Source: Phascolarctos cinereus (Eukaryota > Chordata > Mammalia > Diprotodontia > Phascolarctidae). Taken from it: a stretch of 64,000 nucleotides of DNA. Shown here in pieces: positions 11,417 to 22,744 of the stretch. The DNA lies in assembly GCF_002099425.1 (NCBI RefSeq), contig NW_018343992.1:3116001-3180000 (forward strand), read 5' to 3'. Below the pieces are notes generated by a model. The model was not told the origin of the DNA and did no database searches. It was given only the letters and a program-made list of their open reading frames with translations. Position 1 is the stretch's first letter; every line of letters starts with the position of its first letter. Made by a program: the position numbers and the translations under genes.

Positions 11417-11535
11417 TGACTTGCAAATGTTTTCTTCCTCCTCCTTTTCTTTTCCATCCTCCTCTTATGCCTCCTCCTTCTCTTTTTATTTCTCTTATTC
11501 CTTCTCCTCTTTCTCCTCCTCTTCTCCAAATCCTA
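11417..11535. repeat. Polypyrimidine tract
   Basis: The plus strand is almost all C and T (CTCCT/TTCTC mixtures), giving spurious open frames on both strands. Confidence 0.85.
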
Positions 11536-11539
11536 TTAT

Positions 11540-11914
11540 TCATATTGACAACTAACCAAGGTAAAGACAGAGAACTTGTCAAGAATTTAAAAGCCTTCTT
11601 AGGACTTACTCTGAATTCTCAATGGAATTTTTAAATGATGGAAATGTCTCATTTGGTTGAACAGAACAAAACATCCTTTATGGCTTGTATAGCTACTGAA
11701 GAAAGGGAAAGCTAGTTAAAATTTTCACAAGTTGATCATTCTCTCCCCCAAACTTATTGGTAATGCTGTACTAATGGTGCACTCACAGATACTGAAAGGA
11801 CATCTATAGATTATAATGACCTATAGTTGCCTTTCAATTCTGAGGAAGATTCCATTTCTTCTAGGTTTAATGTTCCACATTACTGGTAAGAAAATCTTGC
11901 TAGGTAAAATATTC
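11540..11914. other. Unclassified stretch
   Basis: No gene or named repeat seen. The ORF at 11816-12004 runs into an L2 tail and is not considered real. Confidence 0.45.
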
Positions 11915-12060
11915 AACATAGAGCCCCTGTTAAGTGCTCAACAGTGTATTAGGCAATATGGGAAATACAAAAGGAATATAAGCCTGTTCCCCAGTTGCTT
12001 GTAATAGAGTTGGGAAAAGAAGATAAACATCCTTGCAACAACTTAATCAAAACATGGATT
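11915..12060 (-). repeat. LINE-2 3' tail
   Basis: It contains ctgttaagtgctcaacagtg, then tattaggcaatatgggaaat and cagttgcttgtaatagag. This is the antisense of the L2 3' end. Confidence 0.6.
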
Positions 12061-12109
12061 GATGTTAAAATAACAAACTGAGTGCTGCTGGATTGAGCAG
12101 CAACTAGAT

Positions 12110-12480
12110 TTTTTTTTCCCATCCAGAGCTAGATTAATTGGGACAAGGTTGTGGAGTCATAGAGAGTCAGGGCAGTGAGTGGTCTACCTCTGTGCCTTTC
12201 TGTGAGGAGAAAAAAGTTGTTCCAATGGCTGTGAAGGCAACTGAAGTAGGTGCTGTGCAGCACTTAGAGACATCAAAGACTCCTAGATCATCCACTGCAT
12301 CTTGGGCTATCCCCAGTCACCTTGACTTTTGTCCTACCACTAGACTTTGATGATTCAAGAAAAGAGAGTGAGACTGACAACTTTGTGCAATTCTACATCA
12401 CTTAAATCCGATTCACACACAGGTCAACACATTGTGATGTCATTGGTCCTCTTTGAAAATGGAGGACAAGCAACAACAAA
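12110..12480 (+). mobile_element. RTE-like non-LTR element or RTE-mobilised SINE
   Basis: The 3' part has actgcatcttgggctatccc, tgacttttgtcctaccacta, acattgtgatgtcattggtc and ctctttgaaaatggaggac, then a (CAA)-rich tail. This is a common marsupial repeat end that I associate with RTE-type LINEs from memory. Confidence 0.55.
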
Positions 12481-12754
12481 CATTGTGTCCTCAAAGGATA
12501 GAGGATAAGAGGTAGGTTAAGGAAAAGGACAACACAGTGACAGGACCTTGGGGGTGATTCAGACCAGCAGAAGACAACAAGTTATGAGGATGTTAGTTAT
12601 CACAAGGAAGAAGCATGTCCCTACTCTCAGATGTCAGCATCCAGGGACAAAGATCCATATGCCCCATGCTAGAGGTAGTTCTGCTGCAGACAATAATTGA
12701 TACAGACATTCAGAAAAGAAGGATCAATGTGAGCTGGGATAATTACAAAAATCT

Positions 12755-13760
12755 TCATTAAAAATTATATTTTGAACTGAAACATGAAGGAGGTAGAGTT
12801 TGAAAATATGGGAGAGAAGGAACATGATAGAGGCAGGGTGTTGAAATTCTGCAACATTTTCAGTAATAGAGACTTTACAGTGGCGAATATAGAACATAAT
12901 CTCTATTTAACAGAGGAAGAAAATTACAGAAGTCTTTGAAAGCCATTGCAAGGAATTTGGACTTCATCCTGAATGTACTAGGTAGCCATTGAAATTTTAT
13001 GAGCAAGGGATTGTCATAATGAAAACAGTGATTCAGCAATGGTATTCTGAAAGCAGAAGGAAGGGAGGAGTTGGTAGAGGAGAAATTAGTCATAGGGAGA
13101 CTTCTATATAGTAAATGATCTATACTATGATGAAATCTTCGATAATGGTAGTGGCAGAGGAATTAGAGGAAAAGGTCTCAAATGCAATAAAAAAGAATGT
13201 TTCAAATACAAAAAAAAATAGTTGGTGGCTTATTAGGTCTGAGGGATAAAGTAGAAAAGGAAGACAAAAGAAACTGAAATTTTGGGACCAAGAGACTGAA
13301 AGAATGTGATATATACTGAAGAAGAAGAAGAAGAAGAAGAAGAAGAAGAAGAAGAAGAAGAAGAAGAAGAAGAAGAAGAAGAAGAAGAAGAAGAAGAAAG
13401 AGGGAGGAGGAGAAGAAGAGGAAGAGGAAGGAGAAGGAGAAAGAGAAGAAGAAAACAACTGATTTTATTGTAAAAATGATGATTTGAAGGTTAGACATGT
13501 TGAGTTGACATCAATCTATCCAAGAGAATATTTCCAGCAAACAATTAAAAAAAAACCCCGGCAACAACAGGTTTGTATTTGGATTGAAAGTTCTAGTTTG
13601 GGGATATAATTTTGTCAAATTGGAGATATTAAACCCAAACCCTCTTGGGATGAAGTATAAAGACAAAAGTGGAGAAGATTGAGGACTGAATTTCGGAAAC
13701 TGAGAAGAAAGGAGGGAGAGAGATTCTGGAGGCTAGTATAAGGAGAGATTCCAGAAGCAT
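12755..13760 (-). repeat. LINE-2, long fragment split by (GAA)n
   Basis: Antisense L2 blocks occur on both sides of the GAA tract: ttgaaagccattgcaaggaa and ttatgagcaagggattgtca on the left, gttagacatgttgagttgac on the right. The minus ORFs at 13120-13498 are mostly the GAA tract read as polyphenylalanine or polyleucine and are not genes. Confidence 0.55.
13318..13455. repeat. (GAA)n microsatellite with impure purine flank
   Basis: About 27 uninterrupted GAA units (13318-13399) are followed by AGG/GAA-rich purine sequence to 13455. Nearly all bases on the plus strand are purine. Confidence 0.95.
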
Positions 13761-13836
13761 TATCTCTATTGTATCCTGGTTGCACAAAATCACATTACTT
13801 TTCCAATCATATAAAGGTTTTTGTTTGTTTGTTTGT

Positions 13837-14090
13837 TTGAGAGTGGGTCTATCTTGCCCAGGCCGAAAGTGGAAGGATTACTTGTGGCTCAACCCCAATA
13901 CTTATGGGCACAAAAGCTTTAATTTGTTCTGTTTTTGTTTTGTTTTCTGACCAGGGATGACCTTTGCCTCCCCTTGACAGCCTGGTGGCCCTCTGCCACT
14001 GGGAATTTATAATATTTGCATCAAACTTAGTATGAAACCTGATCTGTTTTCACCTTACAATAGATCCCTTGGATGCTTCTCAGAGGTACC
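13837..14090 (-). pseudogene. 7SL (SRP) RNA pseudogene, most of the RNA
   Basis: The plus strand reads gagtgggtctatcttgccca, ggccgaaagtgga, acaaaagctttaatttgttc, gacagcctggtggccctctg, atttgcatcaaacttagtat and gaaacctgatctg in order. This parallels the antisense of 7SL: 3' Alu-domain end, S domain, then the gatgccgaacttagtgcgg block. The 5' end of the RNA is missing or too diverged to see. A tttg repeat tract next to the low-coordinate end may be the remains of the A-tail. Confidence 0.75.
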
Positions 14091-14094
14091 CTTA

Positions 14095-15150
14095 TGAAAG
14101 TGGCCAATATCCTCATATTCTCTGCTCCATCTACTCTGTCATTTTCAAAAGCTTCTTTCAGGAGACAATTTGATGAAATCATATATGCTAAGCTGTAAGT
14201 GATTGATGAAGTTTAATGTTACCTTCTCCGGGGATATTTTCATTGTAACTGGACATAGACTCCCTTTGGAATTACAGACATTGAAAAATACAGTGGAAGG
14301 GATTGTTTTTAGGGGCTAGGGGCAGAAAGTAGGATGAGAATTACTAATATTTTTGAAACCACACTGTTATTTGTTTGTTCCTAGTGTCCATGATAAAGTA
14401 GATCCCAGGTTTCTGGGAGTCATCCAGAGGGTGATTGACATTTTAGCCCACATTTCATTGTCTGTCATTGTGTTATAATGCATCTCATTTGTAAATCCCA
14501 AGCATTCTGTAAGGTACGAAATGAATCATCAAGCAGACTAATGTAACTTTACATTTTTGGCATGAGTAAGAATAAACTGACAGATGGACTTGTATTCAGG
14601 AAAGTTAATAAAGGGAAGTAATGACATGAAGAAAGTTATAAAGGAAGTGATGACATCATCCATAAACATCATCCGTTAACCAAAGAAGAAAGTCTTCATA
14701 AGTAAAATTCCTACATTTGATAATAGGCAAGTGATTGGTAACTTCCATATTCTTTGTGGAATAGTTAGACTCCTTAAATTTCACTGTAGGCATGCACGAA
14801 AGAATCTGATTAGAATTTATCAATTACATCATAATGTGTTTAATATTCATTTACTGCTAAATTTTTAAGTTATCAAACAACATCCAAATAACTGTAGCCC
14901 CTAAAGGCCTTCATTCCTGCCATAAAATAAGAGGTCACAGTACATGGGACTACTCTAGTAAATGATATTTGACGTTGATGAAGATTCTTTCAAATGATAT
15001 TGTTTAATTGAATATAGAAGGAGATATAATATATTCTTAAGGAATTTAAAGTGTTACAACTCCAAATGTATAATTAAAATAATGGGGAAATATTAGGTCA
15101 ATTCTAGAGACCAGGACCCTTGAAGGGTATCAGAGATATAACTAGGATGA
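14095..15150. other. Unclassified AT-rich stretch
   Basis: No open frame of note and no repeat that I can name across about 1 kb; it could be unique sequence. Confidence 0.45.
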
Positions 15151-15154
15151 GGCC

Positions 15155-15568
15155 ATGGGGGCTTTACCTCATGGTAAAAAACAAACAAAACTTAGAGGAT
15201 ATAGACAGCACCATTCAATGTTTCCTCCCTGGCTACTCTGGTACTCCAGACTCCTTTCCTTCTTGAACCTTCTCCCTGGCAACTATCCCTGGCCTTACCT
15301 AAGAGCTCATTTCCTTCTTCCTCTCAATCCCTCAGCATGGCCATACCCTAGATTTTGCTTCCATACTTTATCCTCTCAACCCAAGAGAAGCCAGGACTTC
15401 CTCAGTGAAAAACTCTTGATATCTCAAGTGATGCTTCCTTCTCCTTGCCTCTTAATCTGTGCCAAGTTGGAGCAAAAAAAAAAAAATAAATGCTATAGTT
15501 CTGATACAGGAGTAGTTATAATGTATTTGCTTTCTTCTTACTATGCTCTCCAGACATTTTCTATTTGA
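15155..15568 (+). other. Open frame of 137 codons, unrecognised
   Basis: The frame is open from ATG at 15155 to a stop at 15566-15568. The protein is rich in Leu, Pro and Ser, with no domain, signal or repeat I know and no bordering splice sites that stand out. A homopolymer A run (15475-15486) lies inside it. It is most likely chance or an old element. The wider 14.1-16.2 kb stretch holds no other features. Confidence 0.2.
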
Positions 15569-15569
15569 C

Positions 15570-16160
15570 TAGAACATGTTGCCAGGCCTAGTTCAAAATC
15601 ACACACTAGTATACAGAATACTGTTAGTGGTTGCCCTAGACATGTATGAGGCTGGGTTGGCTATTATTCTCTCATGACACTCCTTTTGCCCCTCTCCAGA
15701 CAAAACAAAAACAAATAAACAAAAAACTTAGATGTGATACTGGTAAACACACACATTAAGGAAGTATAGAATAAATATAATAAAGATTTGCTGTTAAACT
15801 GTTGCCAGGGATTCTCAAGGAAGATTCACCAAATCACACAGTTGTGCCAAGAGCCTCATTACTCTTGCAAAGCAAAGAGGTCCGAGACAAACCAATAGAG
15901 CCTACATCTTTTACTTCGCAACAGATCTGTGCATACTGAAAATATTCTAGTAGTTATTTCATGAGCTGAATAATTGCTTTAAGTAATTCAAAAAAACAGC
16001 AATTTTCAAATCATTTTTCAAAATAATAAAAGCAATTATGATGCTCTCAGAAGATTATGGGCCTAAGTAGTTAGATATGAAGGTATATTTTTATCTAAGT
16101 TCTTTTTTGGATTGACACACTGAAAGCAACATTCAAAAGCAACTTGAAATACAATTTGAA
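15570..16160. other. Unclassified stretch
   Basis: No gene; only an A/C-rich run at 15703-15727 stands out. Confidence 0.45.
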
Positions 16161-16239
16161 TTCAACTTGATTTCCTCATTTATAAAACCTGAGACTTGGA
16201 ATAGATCATCTCTAAATTCCTTTCAATAACCAACATCTA

Positions 16240-16335
16240 AGGGTCAATTCAATTCAGCACATGTTTCTTAAATTCTTACTGTGGACAAAGCACCATGTTA
16301 AGTGCTAGAAGACATACCAAGATTACATACAAGAT
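16240..16335 (-). repeat. LINE-2 3' tail
   Basis: Blocks caccatgttaagtgctagaa and acataccaagattacatac are antisense of the L2 tail. Confidence 0.5.
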
Positions 16336-16721
16336 GGTATCTAGAGATAGGGATTGGCAGGGCTGGAAATCAAAGAGTGATTTCTTTCTTGCCATAGCAG
16401 ATTCCATTCCCGTTTCATGCTATTAATTATAATTTGATATCTCTCACTGATGGAGAATAGAGAGAGAAGTGAACTATTTGGGATCCTCAGGAAGTACATC
16501 TAGTGCTGGAGTATGGAGTGAAGAGAAGCTGACATAGGTGCTGTGAGTATAAGAACACAGAAGGAGAGGTTGTCATTGCAGTAAGGGTGTATTTCATTAT
16601 TAGAGTACAGAGTGAGGGTATGTCAGTGAAAACGCTTGATGTCTTAGGTACCACAGATGTCTGTGTCATATCAATATGATGGATGATTGGGAAGTTTTTT
16701 GAATAGGAGTAGAACTTGTAG

Positions 16722-16975
16722 GGGCAGCCAGGTGATACAGTGGATAGAGCACCAATCCTGGAGTCAGGAAGACATGAGTTCAAATCCAACCTCAGATATT
16801 TACCAGCTATGTGACCCTGGGCAAGTTGCTTAACCCTATTTGCCTCAGTTTCCTCATTTGTAAAATGTTCTAGAAAAGGAAATGGCAAACCACTCCATTA
16901 TCTTTGCCAAGAAAACTCAAAATGTAGTCACAAAGAGTCAAAGATGACTGAAAAATGACTAAACAATGATAAGAA
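16722..16975 (+). mobile_element. tRNA-headed SINE with RTE/BovB-like tail
   Basis: The head has ggggcagccaggtgatacag and gagttcaaatccaacctc, the body ctatgtgaccctgggcaag and cagtttcctcatttgtaaaa, and the tail ggcaaaccactccattatct then cacaaagagtcaaagatgac. The tail resembles the BovB 3' end (gtcgcaaagagtcggacacgac in part). No clear TSD. Confidence 0.8.
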
Positions 16976-17064
16976 CATAGACTCTAACCACCTTCTTTCC
17001 TGCCCCCAACATACAAGAAAACCATTACAGAGTAAAGACTGATAAAGGAAGGAAGGAAAGAAGC

Positions 17065-17310
17065 TTTTATTAAGTCCCTACTATGTGCCAGGTACTTTAC
17101 AAATATCTCATCTGATCCTTAGAATAATAGGTGCTATTATTCTTTGCATTTTACAGTTAAGGAAAGTGAGGCAGAAAGAGGTTAAGTGACTTGCCCAGGT
17201 TTACACAGCCAAACGGTAAGGGTTTGAGACTGGATGTGAATTTGAATCAGATCTTCCCAATTCTAGGCCTGGGTTACATTCATCTTGCCACCTAGTTGCC
17301 TCTACTTATG
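17065..17310 (-). repeat. MIR SINE, nearly complete
   Basis: The antisense order is complete: cctactatgtgccaggtact, ggtgctattattctttgc, ttaagtgacttgcccaggt and ttcatcttgccacctagttg. Confidence 0.75.
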
Positions 17311-17589
17311 AGAGCTATAAGATCTTATAGCTATGAGAACTATGAGATCATTTTCTTCCTGTGACAGGTCATCTGACTCATGGGAAGCTGAATTTGCTTT
17401 TCAGTTTCTGTCTCCAAAAAACCTTCCAAAATCATATAGTCCTTGTCCTCATAACATTTATATTTTTATACAACACAGAATAGGATAACATTTTGTATCT
17501 TATATCATGTTCAATTGTGCTTAAAATCATGTCTAGTATATATGTGTTCCTGTGCATGTATACATACATTTGTATATATTACAAGTACA

Positions 17590-17615
17590 TATGCATGTGT
17601 GTACATATTGGTATT

Positions 17616-17655
<40 letters not shown>

Positions 17656-17695
17656 TATACTTGTGTACATACATACATGTATATGTATATTTGCT
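17590..17695. repeat. (TA)n/(TG)n microsatellite
   Basis: The core is (TA)n interrupted by TG and CA steps; three overlapping plus frames rich in Tyr and Ile arise from it. Confidence 0.85.
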
Positions 17696-17744
17696 TTCTA
17701 TACTTCTTCCCTTTTGATCCCTAAAACTGTGAATTAGGAGGTGC

Positions 17745-17840
17745 AAGTATCCACTTTACAGATTTGAGAAAATTGAGATTCTGACAGGTTGTGACTTCCT
17801 CAAGTTCAGAACTTGAATACAGTTGTTATGTCTCCATATC
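17745..17840 (-). repeat. MIR fragment
   Basis: The block ccactttacagatttgagaa, then attgagattctgacaggttg and gaacttgaatacagttg is an antisense MIR core. Confidence 0.45.
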
Positions 17841-18035
17841 TAGTATGTTTTCCTCTTCTGTCTCCAAATCTAATGTTTTCTTCTGTGCATGGTAGCTGTT
17901 TCCCCTATAATGGCCACTTTAATGGAATCAATGGGTCAGTTCAGTGAAACAGGTGACACAAACTGCTTGCATGGTATTGAGTATATACAATCAGTTGATT
18001 AAACTTTTTTTTCTTTTCAGCTGACTAAATTGGCC

Positions 18036-18085
18036 AGAAGAAGAAGAAGAAGAAGAAGAAGAAGAGAAGAAGAAGAAAGAAGAAA
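18036..18085. repeat. (GAA)n microsatellite
   Basis: Second GAA tract of the window, about 14 units with two interruptions. Confidence 0.9.
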
Positions 18086-18089
18086 TATC

Positions 18090-19685
18090 TAATACTAATA
18101 TATCCTTAGAAGAAGAGCTACACCTTTTGATATGTACTTCTAGGTCCAGCATCATCCTGCCTGTTGAGGGTGGTAGAAGCCAGGTAGCTTCTATTGCATG
18201 AGAGCTGTTCTTCAGGCATAACAGAGCAACTTGACAAACCATCCCAGATTCTTCTGCACAAATTTCTGGTTCCAACAGCAATCATATTTAGGGAATCTAG
18301 TTGCATTTTGTCAAGAGTGTGAAATGCAATTTAAAAGACGTGAGGTGGGTGGAGCCTTTCTATTTATTTCTGAGTTCAACCTGTAGTTCACTACATCTCA
18401 GATCTAGATAAAACACAAAATGGTGGACAGAGCTCTGGCCTTGAGAGTTAGTAGACCATTTGTTTCCCTTAGACTTGCTCACCAAGACAATCAGGACTAT
18501 TATTGTACAGCTTTTGTTGAGCACCCACAGGTGCTACACTAGTCAAAATAGTCCCTTTCTGAATGAGAGAAAAGACATTTTAAGCCCAGGAAATGTGTAT
18601 AGTTATTTCTGCCTAAATCACAAAAAATACATTTGATTACTCTCAAAAAAGTAACAAAGGCCCCATGTAAGTTTCTTTCTTGGAAGTGAAAGCAAGCATG
18701 AAATAGTAGTAATGTCGAGTTTTTCTTTTTATTTATGTTCTTAAGGTCTAATCTTCAGAATATTCCAAATACAGTGCAGTAAAAGTTAGTAAATGGGACT
18801 TTGATTAAAAGAGGCTGAGAAAAAATGGTCCTTAGTGGACCTATAGGAAGCAAATGAGCAAAGCATTAACTTAAAAGAGTCAGAAAGTATTTTCACTTTT
18901 TAAATTGGGTGTGTGAGGATAAAGTAAACCCCATTACTTTGTTTAGCCTGTGGATAGCAAAATTAAGAGTAGTATGTGTCCTTTGGATTCTCTTATCCAC
19001 TAGGACCTAAGGTTTGGGTTTTGTTTTTTTTTAATAATACACATGGAATGAAATTTTTTTTAAAAAAATATTTTGTTCTTTGATGTCTGGTTTGCAGGAT
19101 GAAAAGGAATAAATGCAAAGAAAAAATAAAAAAAGTTAGATTTTTGGTTGCTTTCAAAAACCTTAAGGCTGTGAAAAAGCTAAAAAAAACTAAATAAAAT
19201 GGCTTTGGGGGAAAAAAATGACTCGATTGTTTTAATGCCAGGGAAAGCTGCCTTCAAAAGCGTTTGAAGTTTGAGACTTAAAAGGTCAAAATCCAGATGT
19301 AAAAATTCAACTCCAGCAAGAAGCCATTTTACAATGTGTAAGTATCCATGGAGCTGCAGTAAATGCATTTTATAGCATATCAATTTTTACAAGCTATATT
19401 CAATCAACATCTTTCACAAGACCAGGAAGCTGAACACCCTAACTTTCCTGGGCCTCAGCATCTTTGGGCCTCTCAGCTTCTCTAAAAAGTACTGATCATG
19501 AGAGCTTTCCTGTCTACTTTGTAGGTTTGTTATGACTATGAAATGCCAGTATATTGTCCTATAGAAAAATCCTTTGAAGAGTGTGAAAGGCCATAGAAAT
19601 GGAAAGTAGGAGCATATAGTATAGACCCAGAAAAATCTTTGCATTTCAACATTTTCTGAATTCTTTATTTTTAGCAAGCTCATGG
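18090..19685. other. Unclassified stretch
   Basis: About 1.6 kb with no feature that I can name. Several T- and A-homopolymers at 19019-19078 suggest decayed retroelement tails. Confidence 0.4.
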
Positions 19686-19689
19686 CATA

Positions 19690-19810
19690 TTACTAACCCA
19701 ATGTAACACATGAAGAAACTAAGACTCAGAAGGGTTAAGGACTTTGTTCTTTTCCATTACAGCTGGTAGAGAACTACAAAATTCAGCTCTAGTGTAGGTT
19801 TTGAATTTCA
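19690..19810 (-). repeat. MIR fragment
   Basis: Antisense blocks gaagaaactaagactcagaa, gggttaaggactttgttc and gctctagtgtaggttttgaa. Confidence 0.5.
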
Positions 19811-19819
19811 CATAAACAG

Positions 19820-19950
19820 AAACAGAGCTTCAGAGCTGGAAAAGGGTTTCTTCATCTTTGTGTAGAATACAGTTAATACAGAGTACTTGAACCAAAGACC
19901 AATAAGTAACTCACTTTAGGTCACAAAGTGGTACAGTCTGGCAACTACTG
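19820..19950 (-). repeat. MIR/CR1-like SINE fragment
   Basis: It begins agcttcagagctggaaaagg and continues to cactttaggtcacaaagtgg, like the other composite antisense SINEs at 38950 and 51640. Confidence 0.4.
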
Positions 19951-20215
19951 CTAAGTCCATTGGCAAGATGCCTAGGAAGACATATCCTCCAAAGGACTGA
20001 CTTGATATTTTCAATCTATAAAGAATTATCAAATATAACAGGAAACTTCCAATAATATTTTTTAAAATATTGCATGTGAAATTAGTAAAACAATGCCAAC
20101 AACGCCTTTGATTTCCTGCTCAGTTTCTTAGATTATCAAATTTACAATTTCTTGGTCATGAAAACTTAAATCTAGGAGTTGTGTGACATGTAAATGCAGT
20201 ATATATATCATGGAG

Positions 20216-20216
20216 C

Positions 20217-20295
<79 letters not shown>

Positions 20296-20300
20296 ATATC
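20216..20300. repeat. (TA)n microsatellite with duplicated flanks
   Basis: About 40 TA units with a few C and G interruptions. The motif gagcctttta occurs immediately before the tract (about 20211) and again after it (20302 and close to 20315). Confidence 0.9.
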
Positions 20301-20309
20301 AGAGCCTTT

Positions 20310-20780
20310 TATAGAGCCTTTAGGGGAAGTTTACAGTACAGTCTTGTTACTATACAAATGACTCCTCCAAGAGAAAGGCCCCAATTGGGAGATAGTCTAA
20401 ATGGTTCTATTAATCCACTAAATGATAATTGCAGAAGGTTAATCTGAAACATTTTTTTTCCCCATAGTGGCAAAGGAGACTACAAAGGACTCCGTAAATG
20501 TACAAAATAAGTGTCCAGATAAATTGTATACCTATATGGGTACCAGATAAATGAAGTAGAAGTATAATTTGAAAAGTTACCTCTTAAAAAAATGAAACAT
20601 GCTTGCCATCCAATCATTTATATTTAAACTCATGAATCTGCATCATTTACTGTTTTAGTTTTATAGGGGAAATGGTCCTAGCATAGTTGCAAAAATGGTA
20701 AGAATAATAATTTTAATAATGTCTGATGTTAGAAAAAATAGCTGAGAGCTGAAATTGTCCTATTTTTCTGTATCTCTACC
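20310..20780. other. Unclassified AT-rich stretch
   Basis: No gene or named repeat seen. Confidence 0.45.
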
Positions 20781-20784
20781 ATTC

Positions 20785-21205
20785 CTTTCGTTCATTCATT
20801 CATTCATTTATTAAACAAGTATTTATTAAGTACCTGTGTTGTGCCAGTTATTATGTTAGGCATTGAGGTTAGAAAGACCCCTTCCAAAAAAAAAAACCAA
20901 CTAATGAAACAAACAAGCAAAAAAATCCCTCAACAATCCCTGTCCTTAAGGAAGTTTTCATTCTATCAAGGAAAAATAGTACATACCTCATAATTAAATA
21001 CAAAATATTTTTAGGGTGGAGATGTACTAACAATTGGGGGAGTTGAGGAAAAGTCTCCTGTAGTATAAGAGGTAGCATTAGAATTAAGCTTTGAAGGAAG
21101 CTTGGGATTCTAAGAGAAGGAAATTGAGAAGAGAAGACATTTTAGGGATGCGACAGCCTGTGCAAAGGTGCAAAGGTGAAGACGGAATATTTTGAACAAT
21201 GACCA
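20785..21205 (-). repeat. LINE-2, 3' part of an interrupted copy
   Basis: It starts with the inverted L2 tail (ttcattcattcattcattta; tatttattaagtacctgtg) and runs through ctgtccttaaggaagttttc to cagcctgtgcaaaggtgcaa. The same copy resumes at 21919. Confidence 0.7.
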
Positions 21206-21918
21206 GTCTACTGTCCTATTTGCTGAGAACGTCTGAACTCTTGCAGCAGCCTGCTGCTTAGTCTCCCTACCATAGTCATCTCCTTTTTTCAATTCATCTT
21301 CCACTCATTGGTAGAGTCGATCTTTCCAGAACACAACTCTGACCATGCAAACCTCTCTCTCTCTTTTCCCATTCAATAAACTCAAAATTTTCTGTTTGGT
21401 TTTCAAAGGTTTTCTCTACTTGGCCCTTGCATTTTCTCAGTTTCCATTTTCCATTTGTCCATTTTCTTGGTTTTTCTTCTCAGTCTTTAAACTACTCCCT
21501 GACCCAGATGGCTATTCAGTGACAGTAGCCTCCCTACTGTTCATCATGCAAGAGACCCCATCCCCTGATTCCAAGCATTTTCACTGACCGTTCTCCATGC
21601 CTGGGATGTTCTCCTCTCTCCTCTCTATCTCCTGTCTTCCTTAGCTTCCTATTCAGCTAAAATCTCACCTTCTGCAATATCTTTCTTCATCTTCCTTAAT
21701 CTTAATGTCTTCCCTCAGAGATTACCTACCCCACCCCATCCCGAACCATTTATCCTGTAGATATCTTGTACATAATTATTTACATGTTATTTCCCATTAG
21801 ACTACGAGGTCCTTAGGAGAAAAACAACTGTTATTTGCCTTTCTTTGAATCTCTAGCACCTAGCACAATGCCTGCCACATAGTAAATACTTGAGAAATGT
21901 TAATTCACTAATTGACAT
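21206..21918 (+). repeat. LINE-2 inserted in an antisense LINE-2
   Basis: The sense L2 end is clear: agaacacaactctgaccatg, ctctacttggcccttgcat, catgcctgggatgttctcc, tagactacgaggtccttagg, tagcacaatgcctgccacat. Both flanks are antisense L2, in register with each other. Confidence 0.7.
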
Positions 21919-22220
21919 AGAGTGTCTGAAGGGGAGAAATGAGTAATAAATCTGGAAAAATGGAAAGGAACCAGATGTCTGAGAGCTATAAATGCAAACA
22001 GAAGAATTTTCATTTTATCCTAGAGGCAACAGGGAGCCACTGATGCTTCCTGAGCAAGGGAATGATATGGTTAGATCTGTGTTTTGGAAATATCAGTTTG
22101 TTAGCTGTGTGGAGGATAAAGAAAAGAGGGGAGAGCCTGGTGGAAGGAAGACCAATTAGGAGGCAATAGTAACATTCAAGGTGAGAGGTGATAAAGGCCT
22201 CACTTTGAGTAAGCCCTGTC
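21919..22220 (-). repeat. LINE-2, ORF2 part of the interrupted copy
   Basis: Blocks tatcctagaggcaacaggga, gccactgatgcttcctgagc and agaccaattaggaggcaata are antisense ORF2. The minus frame 22222-22010 still reads HIIPLLRKHQWLPVASRIK, the conserved end of L2 reverse transcriptase. Confidence 0.75.
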
Positions 22221-22224
22221 ATAT

Positions 22225-22740
22225 TTCCTGAGGTAACGTCTGATAGCTAACTCTTAGGCTTTAGCTAAACCTCAAATAGTTTTCATGTTTTGTTTCCTAA
22301 ATGTCTAGTTACCCATCTTTCCTAAAATCGTTTAAGTCCTTCAGTTGTAGAACCCCAGGCTGGCCAGAAAATACTAAGAGTCCTAGAAAATGCTGAATTC
22401 AAGAGTAAAATGATCTTAGTTACCAAAATTGCATTGACCTTGGTTACTATAATACCATTTTGCTCACTTGTAATTACATTGTGGTTTGCTATGATTCTTT
22501 AGTATTTTTTTTCTGCTACACTTCCCAGATTGGGTCTTGCTCCACCTTATTTTTGTCTTCTTTCAGCTAGTTCTCATTACCCCTATTAAATTCCATCCTA
22601 TTTATCTCACCCCATATCTTCATCTTCTCTCGTTTATTTTGGATTTTCTTTCAGCTTTCCAGGGTTGTCCCCTTCACCCTCTGTCCAATCCAACCGAATA
22701 TCATGAGCATATATAATCAGTTATAGCCCAATAAAAATGT
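22225..22740. other. Unclassified stretch
   Basis: No gene. It may hold the 3' part of the neighbouring L3/CR1, but I cannot align it by eye. Confidence 0.4.
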
Positions 22741-22744
22741 GTTA

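Noticed and set aside
13120-13498. Polyphenylalanine and polyleucine frames resembling membrane proteins
   Set aside because: They arise from the antisense of (GAA)n.
15155-15568. 137-codon plus frame as a possible gene
   Set aside because: No family recognised, no supporting splice sites or neighbours, and an A homopolymer inside it. Kept only as an unrecognised frame.
20216-20300. Possible hairpin RNA from the TA tract
   Set aside because: Any (TA)n is self-complementary; this is no evidence of a functional RNA.
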